The translations under genes were made by a program, and so were the position numbers. This document shows, piece by piece, positions 8,505 to 17,626 of a stretch of 64,000 nucleotides of DNA. The notes beneath the pieces are model-generated. The model worked only from the letters and a program-made list of their open reading frames with translations, had not been told where the DNA came from and did not search any database. Source of the DNA: Krasilnikovia cinnamomea (GTDB lineage Bacteria > Actinomycetota > Actinomycetes > Mycobacteriales > Micromonosporaceae); contig NZ_SHKY01000001.1 of assembly GCF_004217545.1 (NCBI RefSeq), forward strand, positions 1,860,001-1,924,000, written 5' to 3'. Within the stretch, counting starts at the first letter, position 1. Every line of letters begins with the position of its first letter.

Positions 8505-8888
8505 ATGAAATTTCCGGAATTCATCTCGAAGGTGGCCGAACACACCGCGCTGCCCCGGGACGAGGCCGACGCCATCACCCGGGCGACGCTGCGGACCCTC
8601 GGTGAGCGGATCACCGGCGGCGAGGCGCGTGACCTCGCCGCGCAGCTGCCCCACGAGCTGCAGGACAGCCTTGCGTCGGCCCCGGAGGAAGCCGAGCAGT
8701 TCGACCTCGACGAGTTCATTCGCCGCGTCGCCGAGCGCGCCCAGGTTGCACCGGACGACGCCCGCAGCGGCGTGAGCGCGGTGTTCCAGACAGTGGAGGA
8801 GGCCGTCAGCTTCGGCGAGTTCGACGACGTGATGGCCCAATTGCCGGACGAGTTCGGAGCCCTCGCCAAGCCGGTCATCCTGCCCTGA
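8505..8888 (+). CDS. DUF2267 family protein
   Basis: A 127-residue soluble acidic protein preceded by AAGGGG. It has the typical DUF2267 layout: a helical repeat beginning FPEFISKVAEHTAL, a middle AAQLPHELQDSL, then a second copy of the pattern (DLDEFIRRVAERAQV ... VMAQLPDEFGAL). The two halves are internally homologous. The biochemical role of the family is not established. Its 3' end overlaps the convergent Nudix gene by 14 bases. Confidence 0.8.
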   Translation: MKFPEFISKVAEHTALPRDEADAITRATLRTLGERITGGEARDLAAQLPHELQDSLASAPEEAEQFDLDEFIRRVAERAQVAPDDARSGVSAVFQTVEEAVSFGEFDDVMAQLPDEFGALAKPVILP

Positions 8889-9432
8889 TTTCCCATTGGG
8901 GATCGGTGAGCCGCCCGGCCAGCCAGGCTGGTTCGATCTCGGCGGTGGGCAGCCAGCCGAAGTCGTGGACCTCCTCGGTCTGCAGCACGACCTGTGGTGC
9001 GGCGGTTGTGGTGAAGGCGTAGCGGAGGTCGAAGTGCTGGTGGTCGGGTTCGCTCTTGGCCGGGTTGGCGGGGATGGGGTGCACGTCGATGTCGATGGGC
9101 ACCTCGTCGATCAGGCGCAGGGCGCTGACGGGGATACCGGTCTCTTCGGTGATCTCTCGCAACGCGCCACCGGCCAGGGTGGTGTCGTGGGGTTCCAGGT
9201 GGCCGCCGGGGCACAGCCACCTGTTCAGCACGTTGTGGCGGATGTGCAGCACCCGGCCAGCCGGGTCGCAGACGAGCGCGGAGCAGGTTACGTGGCCGGG
9301 GAGAGTCTTCCGCGAGGTCAAGTCGTGGTCGGCGTCGAGGGCTGTAGTTAGCGGGGCGAGCCTGCCGACCTCGTCCGGATGGCGGATCAGGTAAGCGTCC
9401 ACCGTGGCGCGGATGTCCTCGACCCTGATCAT
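8875..9432 (-). CDS. Nudix hydrolase
   Basis: A hydrolase of nucleoside-diphosphate-linked compounds. The Nudix box reads CPGGHLEPHDTTLAGGALRE followed by ITEETGI, with the metal-binding REITEE core intact and one extra residue between Gly and Arg compared with the strict consensus, a spacing I have seen in actinobacterial members. The start is uncertain: the ATG at 9430-9432 gives 185 residues beginning MIRVEDIRA, where the family usually starts, while an in-frame ATG at 9495 would add 21 residues with no better ribosome site. The substrate cannot be told from sequence. It lies downstream of nucS on the same strand, 126 bases away. Confidence 0.82.
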   Translation of the reverse strand: MIRVEDIRATVDAYLIRHPDEVGRLAPLTTALDADHDLTSRKTLPGHVTCSALVCDPAGRVLHIRHNVLNRWLCPGGHLEPHDTTLAGGALREITEETGIPVSALRLIDEVPIDIDVHPIPANPAKSEPDHQHFDLRYAFTTTAAPQVVLQTEEVHDFGWLPTAEIEPAWLAGRLTDPQWEIRAG

Positions 9433-9558
9433 CGGTGTGCCCCGGAGGATTGACGTGGTCCAGCCAGATCTGCGCGATGCGACGCCGATCGGCATCGGCT
9501 TGCCCGTGCTGTTCGGGTCCGACGCTCGGGCATCCGCCTGTCCGCCGCGCCGGAACAG

Positions 9559-10218
9559 TCAGAAGAGGGTTAGTTCGTTGCGTTCCATGCCGCGCAGCTT
9601 GTCGTAGTCGACCACCACGCACCGGATGCCACGGTCCGTGGCCAGCACCCGCGCCTGCGGCTTGATCTCCTGCGCCGCGAACACCCCTTGAACCGGGGCC
9701 AGCAGCGGATCCCGGTTCATCAGCTCCAGGTACCGGGTGAGCTGCTCCACCCCGTCGATCTCGCCCCGGCGCTTGACCTCGACCGCCACCGCCGCCCCGT
9801 CCGCGTCACGGCACAGCAGGTCCACCGGGCCGATCGCGGTCATGTACTCGCGGCGTACCAGTGTCCAGCCCTCGCCGAACGTCTCGGGGTGCGCGGCCAG
9901 CAGCTCCTGCAGGTGCGCTTCGACACCGTCCTTGACCAGGCCGGGGTCCACGCCGAGTTCGTACGATGTGTCCTGGAAGATCTCCTCCAGGGTGATCCGC
10001 AGCTCCTCGCCCGCTTTGTTGACGACCTTCCACACCCCGGGCGCCTCCTGCAGCTTGCAGGGCGGGCTCATCCAGTTCAGCGGCTTGTACGCCCGGTCGT
10101 CGGCGTGGATCGACACCGAGCCGTCCGCCTTGACCATGAGCAGCCGCACCGCCGGGGGCAGGTGGGCCGACAGCCGTCCAACGTAGTCGACAGAGCACTT
10201 CGCGATGACCAGGCGCAC
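9559..10218 (-). CDS. nucS: Endonuclease NucS (mismatch-specific EndoMS)
   Basis: A 219-residue protein matching NucS along its full length, starting [16 protein letters not shown] as family members do. The C-terminal nuclease domain shows the active-site pattern VDLLC followed by VAVEVKRR (Asp, Glu, Lys) and EQLTRYLE. In actinobacteria lacking MutS/MutL, NucS cuts both strands at mismatches and lowers mutation rate, working with the sliding clamp. The final residues (LTLF) resemble a clamp-binding tail. It is divergent from the DUF4126 gene. Confidence 0.93.
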   Translation of the reverse strand: MRLVIAKCSVDYVGRLSAHLPPAVRLLMVKADGSVSIHADDRAYKPLNWMSPPCKLQEAPGVWKVVNKAGEELRITLEEIFQDTSYELGVDPGLVKDGVEAHLQELLAAHPETFGEGWTLVRREYMTAIGPVDLLCRDADGAAVAVEVKRRGEIDGVEQLTRYLELMNRDPLLAPVQGVFAAQEIKPQARVLATDRGIRCVVVDYDKLRGMERNELTLF

Positions 10219-10286
10219 CCGACGAGGGTAGCCGCCCCGGACGCGACCGCGCCGACGGCGTGCGCGGTGGTGTCATCCTTGGGGCC

Positions 10287-10910
10287 GTGCTCGAAGCGTT
10301 GACCGGCACCGGCCTGGCCGCATCAGCCGGACTGAATGCCTACATTCCCCTGCTCACGATGGGTCTGCTGGCCCGGTTCACCGACGTGGTGGAGCTGCCC
10401 GCCGGGTGGCATTGGCTGTCCGGCGGCTGGGCGCTGGTCATCCTGGCGGTGCTGCTGGCGATCGAGGTCGTGGCGGACAAGGTGCCCGTCGTGGATCACG
10501 TCAACGACGTGGTGCAGACGGTGGTACGGCCCGCCGCGGGCGGGCTGGCGTTCGGGGCGGGCGCGGGAGCGCAGACCGCGACGGTGTCCGATCCGGGCGC
10601 GCTGGGTTCGCGCCAGTGGATGGCGATCGCGGCGGGTGTCCTCATCGCCCTGTGCGTACACGGGGTGAAGGCCGCGTCACGGCCCGTGGTCAACGCCACC
10701 ACGGGTGGGCTCGGGGCGCCCGTGGTGAGCACCGTCGAGGACTTCGGCAGCGTCGTGATGTCGCTGCTGGCGATCCTGATGCCGATCCTGGTGCTGCTCG
10801 GGCTCGTGCTGCTGGCGGCCGGCGGGACCTGGATCGTACGGCGGCGCCGCCGACGTCGCCGCCAACGGCGGGCCGTGGAGGGTGTCGAGACGGTGCGCCT
10901 GTTTGGTTGA
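10287..10910 (+). CDS. DUF4126 membrane protein
   Basis: An integral membrane protein of about 207 residues. The opening LEALTGTGLAASAGLNAYIPLL is characteristic of DUF4126, which has five or six hydrophobic segments and a conserved DKVPVVDHVND loop. It ends in a long Arg-rich cytosolic tail. I chose the GTG at 10287 to match the family start; the frame extends up to another GTG at 10260. The function of the family is unknown. The next gene begins only 8 bases after the stop, so the two are probably co-transcribed. Confidence 0.75.
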   Translation: MLEALTGTGLAASAGLNAYIPLLTMGLLARFTDVVELPAGWHWLSGGWALVILAVLLAIEVVADKVPVVDHVNDVVQTVVRPAAGGLAFGAGAGAQTATVSDPGALGSRQWMAIAAGVLIALCVHGVKAASRPVVNATTGGLGAPVVSTVEDFGSVVMSLLAILMPILVLLGLVLLAAGGTWIVRRRRRRRRQRRAVEGVETVRLFG

Positions 10911-10918
10911 CTGCTCCC

Positions 10919-12259
10919 GTGCCCGCGATCGCCGTACCCGCTTTCGCCCTGACCTGGTGGCTGGCGTGCTATCTGCTGGGGCGTGATCTGCGGCGGCCGG
11001 TGTTGTGGCGGGCCGCGGTCGCGCTGCTGACGTACGCGTCGGCCGTGGCGGCGTGGACGGTGACGCCGGGCGGTACCGCGGCGAAGGTCCTGCTGTGCCT
11101 GCCCGCGCTGGCGTGGGCGGGCGCGGCGCTCGGCCTGCTGCCGGACGATCTGCCCGAACGGCGCCAGGTCGACCGGGGCTGGCTGGCGGTGTCCGCGGTG
11201 TTCGTGGTGGTGATCGCCGCGTTGCCGGGAGCCGGGCGGCTGGTGGCCCTCGCGCCGCTGGTCGGGGGGCTGGTGCTGGTGTGGCGCTCGCGGGACACCG
11301 TACGTCCGCGGGCTCTGGCGGCCGCGGTCACCGCGGCCGCCGCTCTGTACGGCCTCGGCCTGCTGGTCCTGCTCCTCGGCATCGACCTGGGCTCCCCCGA
11401 TCTGGTGCTGGCGGCCGTGGGCCTGGACCTGCTGCTGCTCGGCTTCCTGGCGGCGGTGGCGGACGCCGTGGACACCGGGGAGCGCCTGCTGCCGGACCTG
11501 CGCCGCTCGGTGGTCGGCGCCCTGGCGGCCACCCTGGTCGTGGCGGGCCCGGTCGCGCTGACCATGCTGGCGGCGCCGGCGCGGCCGATCGTGGTGGTGC
11601 TGCAGTACCTGCTGCTGGCGGTCGTGATGACGGTGTTCGCGCTGACCGGGCCGGTGCGCCGGGGCCTGGACCGGGTCGCGTTCCTGCACGACGAGCGGTT
11701 GCGGGCGGACCGGGCCGCACTGCTCACGCTGGCGGACGCGCTGCCCCGGCGGCGGGAGCGGCACTCGCTGATCGCGCTGAGCGAGCAGGAGTTCATCCGG
11801 CTCACCCGGCGCGCCCTGGACGACTACGGCGACCTGGCCCGGCTGTTGCGCAGCCCGCTCATCGACCTGCCCGCGGTGGACCGGCGGCTGACCGGCCGGG
11901 TGGTGGATCAGCCGCTGGCGCGGGCGGTCGAGTTGCAGGCGGTACTGCGCGGCGGCGTGGCCCGGCTCAAGCCCAGCGGGCTGCCCGGCACCGGCGAGCA
12001 GTGGCGGCACTACAACGCCCTGTACTACCTCTGCGTGCTGGGGCTGCGGCCGTACGAGCGGCGGCTGCGGACCGAGGGGTTGGATCGCGACGCGCGGCAG
12101 GTGCTGGAGTGGATGCGCCGGTACGTGCCGCGGCGCATGCTGCGCGAGTGGCAGACCGAGGCCGCGCAGCTCGTGGCGGCCGAGCTGTGGCGCGAGCTGG
12201 TGAGCACCGACCCCAGGTGGCTGACCCGGGCGACGGCGAACGCGACACGCAGCTCATAG
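10919..12259 (+). CDS. Membrane protein with C-terminal helical cytosolic domain, unknown family
   Basis: A 446-residue product from the GTG at 10919, 8 bases after the DUF4126 stop. Residues 1-260 form about eight closely packed membrane helices, like the membrane sensor half of some histidine kinases. The remaining 185 residues are soluble, helical and Arg/Leu-rich, with no kinase H, N or G boxes. I do not recognise the soluble domain. The open frame extends further upstream but there overlaps DUF4126 and has no membrane-protein character, so the start given is preferred. It may belong with the FtsK-like ATPase that follows. Confidence 0.7.
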   Translation: MPAIAVPAFALTWWLACYLLGRDLRRPVLWRAAVALLTYASAVAAWTVTPGGTAAKVLLCLPALAWAGAALGLLPDDLPERRQVDRGWLAVSAVFVVVIAALPGAGRLVALAPLVGGLVLVWRSRDTVRPRALAAAVTAAAALYGLGLLVLLLGIDLGSPDLVLAAVGLDLLLLGFLAAVADAVDTGERLLPDLRRSVVGALAATLVVAGPVALTMLAAPARPIVVVLQYLLLAVVMTVFALTGPVRRGLDRVAFLHDERLRADRAALLTLADALPRRRERHSLIALSEQEFIRLTRRALDDYGDLARLLRSPLIDLPAVDRRLTGRVVDQPLARAVELQAVLRGGVARLKPSGLPGTGEQWRHYNALYYLCVLGLRPYERRLRTEGLDRDARQVLEWMRRYVPRRMLREWQTEAAQLVAAELWRELVSTDPRWLTRATANATRSS

Positions 12260-12283
12260 CAGCATGATATCGGACTAAATGGT

Positions 12284-12289
12284 TAAAAT
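12284..12289 (+). promoter_or_regulatory. Candidate -10 box for the FtsK-like operon
   Basis: TAAAAT lies in a short AT-rich island unusual for this GC-rich segment, 28 bases before the GTG of the FtsK-like gene. No convincing -35 sequence is seen. Confidence 0.4.
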
Positions 12290-12316
12290 CCCCCAACGTG
12301 AATTCCGGGGGGTGCT

Positions 12317-15100
12317 GTGGGGAACCACCGCAACGCGCTGGTCGCCGCGGTCCGGCAGGAGCTGGCCGAGGCGCGCGGGACCGCCCGGGCCGTGCTCGCC
12401 GCGGCGGAGTCGGCGCGCGGCGAATCGCAGCGCCGCCGCCAGCTGGTCCGCGAGGCGTACGCGACGTGCCTCACCCAGCTGGCCGAGGCCCGCGACGCCG
12501 CCCGGCGCGACATCCTGGGCCGGTTCCGGTCCGAGGCGCGGCGGCTGACCGGCATCGTCGAGCTGGCCGCGACGCTGTGCGCCGCGGGCGCCGCCGGGGC
12601 GCCGTGGCGCACCTGGACCCCGACCTGGAACACCGGGGGCCCGGACCGCGGGGCCTCGGCCGGACTGCTGCGGATCGGCACGATCGCGTACGACCCGGAC
12701 GGCACGGACCGTACCCGGGTCACGCTGCCCGCCCTGCTGCCCCTGCTCGACGGCGCCCACCTGGAACTCGGCGGCGAGCAGAGCGCCGTGGACGGGATCA
12801 TCTCGACCGTGCTGCTGCGCGCGCTGGGCACCACCCGCCCCGGCGAGGTGCACGTCACCGTCTTCGACCCGGAACAGCTCGGCGGCACCCTCGCCGCGTT
12901 CGGCCCGCTCGGCAACGCCGGCCTGCTCTCCCTGGTCGGCCCCGGCGGCCTCGGCGCGCTGCTCGACGGCCTGGTGGAGCACATCTGCCGGGTCAACGAG
13001 ACGGTGCTGGCCGGCGAGTACGGCTCCCTGGCCGCGCTCACCGCCGCCACCCCGGGCCCCCGGCCCGAGCCGTGGCGGCTGATCGTGCTGCTGGTGGACC
13101 CGGCCACCGCCGCCGAGCTGCCCGCCAGCCAGCGGGCCCAGCTCGACCGGATCGTACGCACCGGCGTCGGCTGCGGCGTCCACCTCGTCGTACGCGGGCT
13201 GGACCTGGGGACACAGCCGACGGTGGCCCGGGTCGGAGTTCGGGACGACGGTACGGCCGTCAGCAGCAGCATCGGCGATCTGCCGATCCGGCTGGACGCC
13301 CCACCCCCCGCCGAGCGGATCGCCGGTTTCTGCCGCGCCGCCACCGAGCACCTGCATGCCGGGCCGCCCACCGCCCGTCTCAGCGACCTCGAACCCGAGA
13401 AACTGTGGACCGAGTCGTCCGCGTACGGGCTGCTGGCTCCGATCGGCGCGGGCCCGGACGGCGCCCTGGTCGAGGTGCTGCTCGACGACCACCGGCCGCA
13501 CGCGCTCATCGGCGGCCCGCCCGGCTCCGGCCGGACCAATCTGGTGTACGCCTGGCTCGCCTCGCTGGCCGCCCGGTACGGCCCCGACGAGCTGGCCGTC
13601 TACCTGCTCGACGGCACGGACAGCGGGTCGTTCGCCCAGTGTGTCCCCGGCCCCGGGGAGCCGGACTGGCTGCCGCAACTCCACCTGGCCGGAATCAACC
13701 TCACCGGCGACCCGGAGTTCGGTCTGGCCGTGCTGCGCCACCTCGGCGAGGAGCTGCGGCACCGGGCACAGGCCGCGAAACGGTACGGGGTCGCCACCCT
13801 CGCCGAGCTGCGCACCGAGGATCCGGGCGGGCAGTGGCCCCGGATCGTGGCCGTCCTCGACGAGTTCCCGCCGGAAGCGGCGGAGGTCGTCGCGCTGCTG
13901 GCCGACCTCGCCCGGCGTGGCCCCGCCCAGGGTGTCCACCTGATCCTCACGACCCAGGATCCGGCGGGGGCCGAGTTCCTGCGCGACGCCGGACTACCCG
14001 GGTTCCAACTGCGCCTCGCCCTGCCCAAGGCGGAGGGCATCCTCGCCGACGGCAACCTCGCCGCCGCGGTCATCCCCCGGTTCCACGCGGTCGTCAACAC
14101 CGACGCGGGCAGCGCCAGCGCCAACCGGATCGTCCGCCTCCCGGACGCGGGCACCCAGCTCGCCGCGCCCCGCGCCGACCCAGGGCCGCAGCCGGTCCTA
14201 CCGGAATCGCCCGGCCACCTGCCGCCGGGCGACCCGACACCGGGCCCGCTGCCCGGCTACCAGACACCGGGCCCGGTACACGGCTACCCGGCGCCGGGGT
14301 CGACGCGGTCCGCGTGGCGGGCGCTGCAGCACCGGCTGTGGCGGGAACGCCCGGACGGCGCCGTCCCGCCGCGCTGGTTCGACGGCCACGCCGTGCCGCG
14401 CCTGCCGGAGGCGTACCGGCCCGCCGGGCAGGCGCCGGATTCGACCGCACGGGTGGGCTGCTCCCCCGGTGCCGTCCTGGGCGAGCGGGTCGACGTGCCG
14501 CCCGGCCCGGCCCGGCTGCGGCTGGGCCGGATGCCGGGACGCAACCTGGCCGTGCTCGGCAGCCGCACCGCCGAGGCCTGCGACGTGCTGGCGGCGGCCG
14601 CCCTCTCGCTGGCCGCGCAGGGACCGGCCCGGTTCAGCGTGGCCTGCCTCCACCCGGCCGCCGAGCGCGCGGCCACCCGGCTGGCCGGCGAACTGCCGCA
14701 GGCCGACTGGTACGACCACGACACCGTGGCCGGGCTCTTCGACAACCTCGTCGCGGCGGACATCCCGCACTACGTGCTCGGGTACGGCTTCGGCGCCGCC
14801 CCGGCGTACCGGGACCGGTTGCGCGCCCTGCTGGCCGACGGCCCCGAGCGCCGGGTGCACGTGCTGGCCTGGTGGCGTTCGGTGGCGCGGCTGCGCGAGA
14901 CCCTGGGCGGGGCCGGGCTGGACCGGGTCGGCGCGTGGGTCGCCCTGGACGTCCCCGGCCCGGAACTCAGCCCGCTGTTTCCGCACACGGGCGGCCCGGC
15001 CTGGAGTCCACGGCCGCGGCGGGCGCTGTTCTTCGACCGTTCGGTACACCGGTTCCCCGAAGTGATCATCCCCTATGAGGTGCACAGTGACCCCACGTGA
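12317..15100 (+). CDS. FtsK/SpoIIIE-like ATPase with two tandem P-loop domains
   Basis: A 927-residue soluble protein with a GTG start behind a GGGGGG purine run. Residues 1-85 are a coiled coil rich in Ala, Arg and Glu. The first motor domain has Walker A GGPPGSGRT (about 399-407), Walker B IVAVLDEF (about 509-516) and a sensor-like LILTTQDP. A Pro/Gly-rich linker follows (about 630-660). From about residue 715 there is a second FtsK-like fold whose P-loop is degenerate (LGSRTAEACDV, no Lys). Paired active and degenerate modules recall the EccC ATPases of type VII secretion, but there are no membrane helices at the N terminus and no esx or ecc genes nearby. Substrate unknown: DNA or protein. 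Confidence 0.75.
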   Translation: MGNHRNALVAAVRQELAEARGTARAVLAAAESARGESQRRRQLVREAYATCLTQLAEARDAARRDILGRFRSEARRLTGIVELAATLCAAGAAGAPWRTWTPTWNTGGPDRGASAGLLRIGTIAYDPDGTDRTRVTLPALLPLLDGAHLELGGEQSAVDGIISTVLLRALGTTRPGEVHVTVFDPEQLGGTLAAFGPLGNAGLLSLVGPGGLGALLDGLVEHICRVNETVLAGEYGSLAALTAATPGPRPEPWRLIVLLVDPATAAELPASQRAQLDRIVRTGVGCGVHLVVRGLDLGTQPTVARVGVRDDGTAVSSSIGDLPIRLDAPPPAERIAGFCRAATEHLHAGPPTARLSDLEPEKLWTESSAYGLLAPIGAGPDGALVEVLLDDHRPHALIGGPPGSGRTNLVYAWLASLAARYGPDELAVYLLDGTDSGSFAQCVPGPGEPDWLPQLHLAGINLTGDPEFGLAVLRHLGEELRHRAQAAKRYGVATLAELRTEDPGGQWPRIVAVLDEFPPEAAEVVALLADLARRGPAQGVHLILTTQDPAGAEFLRDAGLPGFQLRLALPKAEGILADGNLAAAVIPRFHAVVNTDAGSASANRIVRLPDAGTQLAAPRADPGPQPVLPESPGHLPPGDPTPGPLPGYQTPGPVHGYPAPGSTRSAWRALQHRLWRERPDGAVPPRWFDGHAVPRLPEAYRPAGQAPDSTARVGCSPGAVLGERVDVPPGPARLRLGRMPGRNLAVLGSRTAEACDVLAAAALSLAAQGPARFSVACLHPAAERAATRLAGELPQADWYDHDTVAGLFDNLVAADIPHYVLGYGFGAAPAYRDRLRALLADGPERRVHVLAWWRSVARLRETLGGAGLDRVGAWVALDVPGPELSPLFPHTGGPAWSPRPRRALFFDRSVHRFPEVIIPYEVHSDPT

Positions 15101-15827
15101 GCGCGACTACCAGCTCATGATGAGCGCCCTCGCCGAGGCGGCGCGGCGCCGCGACACCGAACTGGACGGCGCCGAACAGGCGTACCAGGACAGTGCCGCG
15201 CAGGCCGCCGGCGAGCTGGCCCGCGCCGAAGGGGAGGCCGCGGCGGCCGACCGCTGGGCCGGGGCCGCCGCCGCCCAGGTGCTGGACGTGGACCGGGAGG
15301 CCGCCCGGCTCTGGGACCAGCTGCGCCGGGCGCGGGGGATGCGGGTCCGGGCGCTGGGCGAGCTGCCCGAACCGGCGGCGGTCGAGGCGCTGCCCCGGGT
15401 CGCGCTGCAGCGCGCCCCCGAGCCGGGCGGCGACGCCGCGGCGCAGCCGCCCCGGCAGTCCGCCCGCACGCTGCTGGCTCGCGCCGCCGAGCGGATCGAC
15501 GACACCGTACGCCCGGCCGTGCGTGACCCGCTGCCGCGCTGGGCGCTGGCGCTGCTGCCGGTGGCGGGCGCGCTGGTCGCGGGCGCCACCGGGCTGCTGG
15601 CCGCGGGCCTGGTGACCTTCGGGGGTACGGCCGTACCCGGGGGTGTGGTGGTGCGCGCGCTGGGCTGGCTGGCGTTCCTGCTGGCGCCTTCGGCGGGCGT
15701 ACCCGTGGCCGCGGCGTACGCGCACCGGCACGGCCACCGGCTGGAGATCGGCGGCATCGGGCTCACCCTGCTCGGCGGCATGGTCGCCGCCGCGCTGCTC
15801 TCCCTGACGTTCGCCTCCGCGAACTGA
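15087..15827 (+). CDS. Coiled-coil membrane protein partnered with the FtsK-like ATPase
   Basis: About 246 residues. The first 90 form an Ala/Glu/Arg coiled coil similar in style to the N terminus of the ATPase upstream, and the last 100 hold three or four membrane helices. The GTG at 15087 lies 4 bases after GAGGTG, and an ATG at 15075 is also possible. Either start sits inside the end of the ATPase gene, so the two are translationally coupled. I infer that this protein tethers the soluble ATPase to the membrane. No known family recognised. Confidence 0.65.
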   Translation: MTPRERDYQLMMSALAEAARRRDTELDGAEQAYQDSAAQAAGELARAEGEAAAADRWAGAAAAQVLDVDREAARLWDQLRRARGMRVRALGELPEPAAVEALPRVALQRAPEPGGDAAAQPPRQSARTLLARAAERIDDTVRPAVRDPLPRWALALLPVAGALVAGATGLLAAGLVTFGGTAVPGGVVVRALGWLAFLLAPSAGVPVAAAYAHRHGHRLEIGGIGLTLLGGMVAAALLSLTFASAN

Positions 15828-15847
15828 GGTCGCCTCCGCGAACTGAG
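15811..15847 (+). repeat. 19-bp tandem duplication across a stop codon
   Basis: TCGCCTCCGCGAACTGAG occurs at 15811-15828 and again at 15830-15847, a 19-bp period. The first copy contains the stop of the preceding gene and the second lies just after it. This looks like a recent replication-slippage event. Confidence 0.85.
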
Positions 15848-15917
15848 CGCGCCGCGGCCCGGCCTTCCCGCGATGCGGTCGATCGTGGCGGCCTGAGCAC
15901 CCGTATGGTGGGCGTCC

Positions 15918-16799
15918 ATGGGAGACGGTGAACCGGCGATCAGCGTCCGTGACCTGCGCAAGGCCTACGGGGGTACCCCCGCCGTGGACGGCATCGACCT
16001 GACCGTGGCGCGCGGCGAGGTCTTCGCGCTGCTCGGCCCGAACGGCGCGGGCAAGACGACGATCGTGGAGATCCTGGAGGGCTTCCGGCGGCGCGACGCC
16101 GGTGAGGTCACCGTGCTCGGCGTCGACCCCGCCGTGGCGAACGGGGGCCGCGGCGCCGCCGTGGGCGCGCAGGCGCGGCGCTGGCGGCAGCGGGTCGGCA
16201 TCGTGCTGCAGGGTACGGGCGAGTTCGACGACCTCACGGTCGGCGAGGTCGTCGGCCACTTCGCCCGCTACTACCCGCACCCGGACGATCCGGCGCAGGT
16301 CATCGCCCGGGTCGGGCTGACGGAGAAGGTGGCGGCGCGCACCCACACCCTGTCCGGCGGGCAGAAGCGCCGCCTCGACGTGGCCCTGGGCATCATCGGC
16401 CGCCCCGAGCTGCTCTTCCTCGACGAACCGACGACCGGCTTCGACCCGGAGGCGCGCCGCGAGTTCTGGGCGCTGATCCGGGACCTGCAGGCGGGCGGGA
16501 CGACGATCGTGCTGACCACGCATTACCTGGACGAGGCGGAGGCGCTTGCGGACCGGGTCGCGGTGATCGCGCGCGGGCGGCTGATCGCGGTGGACAGTCC
16601 ACACCGGCTCGGCGACCGGGACTCGGCCCTGGCGACCGTCTCCTGGCGTACCCCGGAAGGGTCCTGGGAACGCACGCAGAGCGCGACGCCGACGGCCGTG
16701 GTGGCCGACCTGGCCGCGCGTTTCTCCGGCGAGGTGCCCGGGCTGACGGTCACCCGGCCGACCCTGGAAGATGTCTATCTGCGGATGATCGGAGCGTGA
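15918..16799 (+). CDS. ABC transporter ATP-binding protein (DrrA-like)
   Basis: A 293-residue ATPase of an ABC-2 type exporter. It shows Walker A GPNGAGKT (about 41-48), signature LSGGQKRR, Walker B LLFLDEPTTGFDP and switch His in LTTHYLDEAE. The C-terminal extension of about 75 residues is typical of drug or polysaccharide exporters of this class. The stop codon overlaps the permease start (TGATG). The transported substrate is unknown. Confidence 0.93.
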   Translation: MGDGEPAISVRDLRKAYGGTPAVDGIDLTVARGEVFALLGPNGAGKTTIVEILEGFRRRDAGEVTVLGVDPAVANGGRGAAVGAQARRWRQRVGIVLQGTGEFDDLTVGEVVGHFARYYPHPDDPAQVIARVGLTEKVAARTHTLSGGQKRRLDVALGIIGRPELLFLDEPTTGFDPEARREFWALIRDLQAGGTTIVLTTHYLDEAEALADRVAVIARGRLIAVDSPHRLGDRDSALATVSWRTPEGSWERTQSATPTAVVADLAARFSGEVPGLTVTRPTLEDVYLRMIGA

Positions 16800-17590
16800 T
16801 GGGCGCGGTTCGGCTGGGCCTCAGCCAGGGGGTCCTGGAGATCAGGCAGTTCATGCGCAGCCGCGAGCAGGTGATGTTCACGCTGGCCTTCCCGGCCATC
16901 CTCGTCATCATCTTCGGCTCGGTCTTCAGCGGCACGATCAGCGAAGGGGTGAAGTTCACCCAGTACTTCGTGACCGGGATGATCGCTTCCGGGCTGATGA
17001 CGGTCGGTTTCCAGGCGCTGGCCATCCAGATCCCGCAGGAGCGCGACCGTGGGGTGCTCAAGCGACTGCTCGGCACGCCCATGCCGAAGTGGGTCTACTT
17101 CGCGGGCAAGGTGGTGATGGTGGCGTTCGTCGCGGTGCTGGAGACCGTCATCCTGCTGGCCGTGGCCACCCTGTTGTTCGATCTGCGGCTGCCGGACACG
17201 GCCGGGCGGTGGCTGACGTTCGGCTGGGTGGCGGTGCTCGGCATCACCGCCTGCACGCTGTCCGGAGTGGCGTTCTCGTCGCTGGCCAGGACCGGGCGCA
17301 GCGCTCCCGCCGTGGTCACCCCGGTCGCGCTGATCCTGCAGTTCACCTCCGGAGTGTTCTTCGTCTACACGCAACTGCCGGTCTGGATGCAGGAGACGGC
17401 CGCGGTGTTCCCGCTCAAGTGGATGTGCCAGGGGCTGCGGGCGGTGTTCCTGCCGGCCTCGTTCGGCGCCGCCGAGCCGGCGGGCTCGTTCGAGCTGGGC
17501 CGGGTGGCGCTGGTGCTGGCGGCGTGGTGCGTGGTCGCGCTGGTGCTGTGCCTGACGACGTTCCGCTGGACGACGAAGCGCGACGGGTGA
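16799..17590 (+). CDS. ABC-2 type transporter permease
   Basis: A 263-residue permease with six membrane helices and the ABC-2 pattern: an N-terminal amphipathic stretch, FPAILVIIFGSVFSG, ERDRGVLKRLLGTPM in the cytosolic loop, and a conserved GVFF re-entrant region near the C terminus. The ATG overlaps the ATPase stop. A GTG directly before it (16796) is an equivalent start. It forms a two-gene exporter with the preceding ATPase. Confidence 0.92.
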   Translation: MGAVRLGLSQGVLEIRQFMRSREQVMFTLAFPAILVIIFGSVFSGTISEGVKFTQYFVTGMIASGLMTVGFQALAIQIPQERDRGVLKRLLGTPMPKWVYFAGKVVMVAFVAVLETVILLAVATLLFDLRLPDTAGRWLTFGWVAVLGITACTLSGVAFSSLARTGRSAPAVVTPVALILQFTSGVFFVYTQLPVWMQETAAVFPLKWMCQGLRAVFLPASFGAAEPAGSFELGRVALVLAAWCVVALVLCLTTFRWTTKRDG

Positions 17591-17626
17591 GACCCGCCGC
17601 GCTTGCGCCGTGCGTGCAGTTGCCGC

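Noticed and set aside
12317..15827. A type VII secretion locus
   Set aside because: Only an EccC-like ATPase pattern is present; no WXG100 proteins, EccB/D/E or mycosin are seen.
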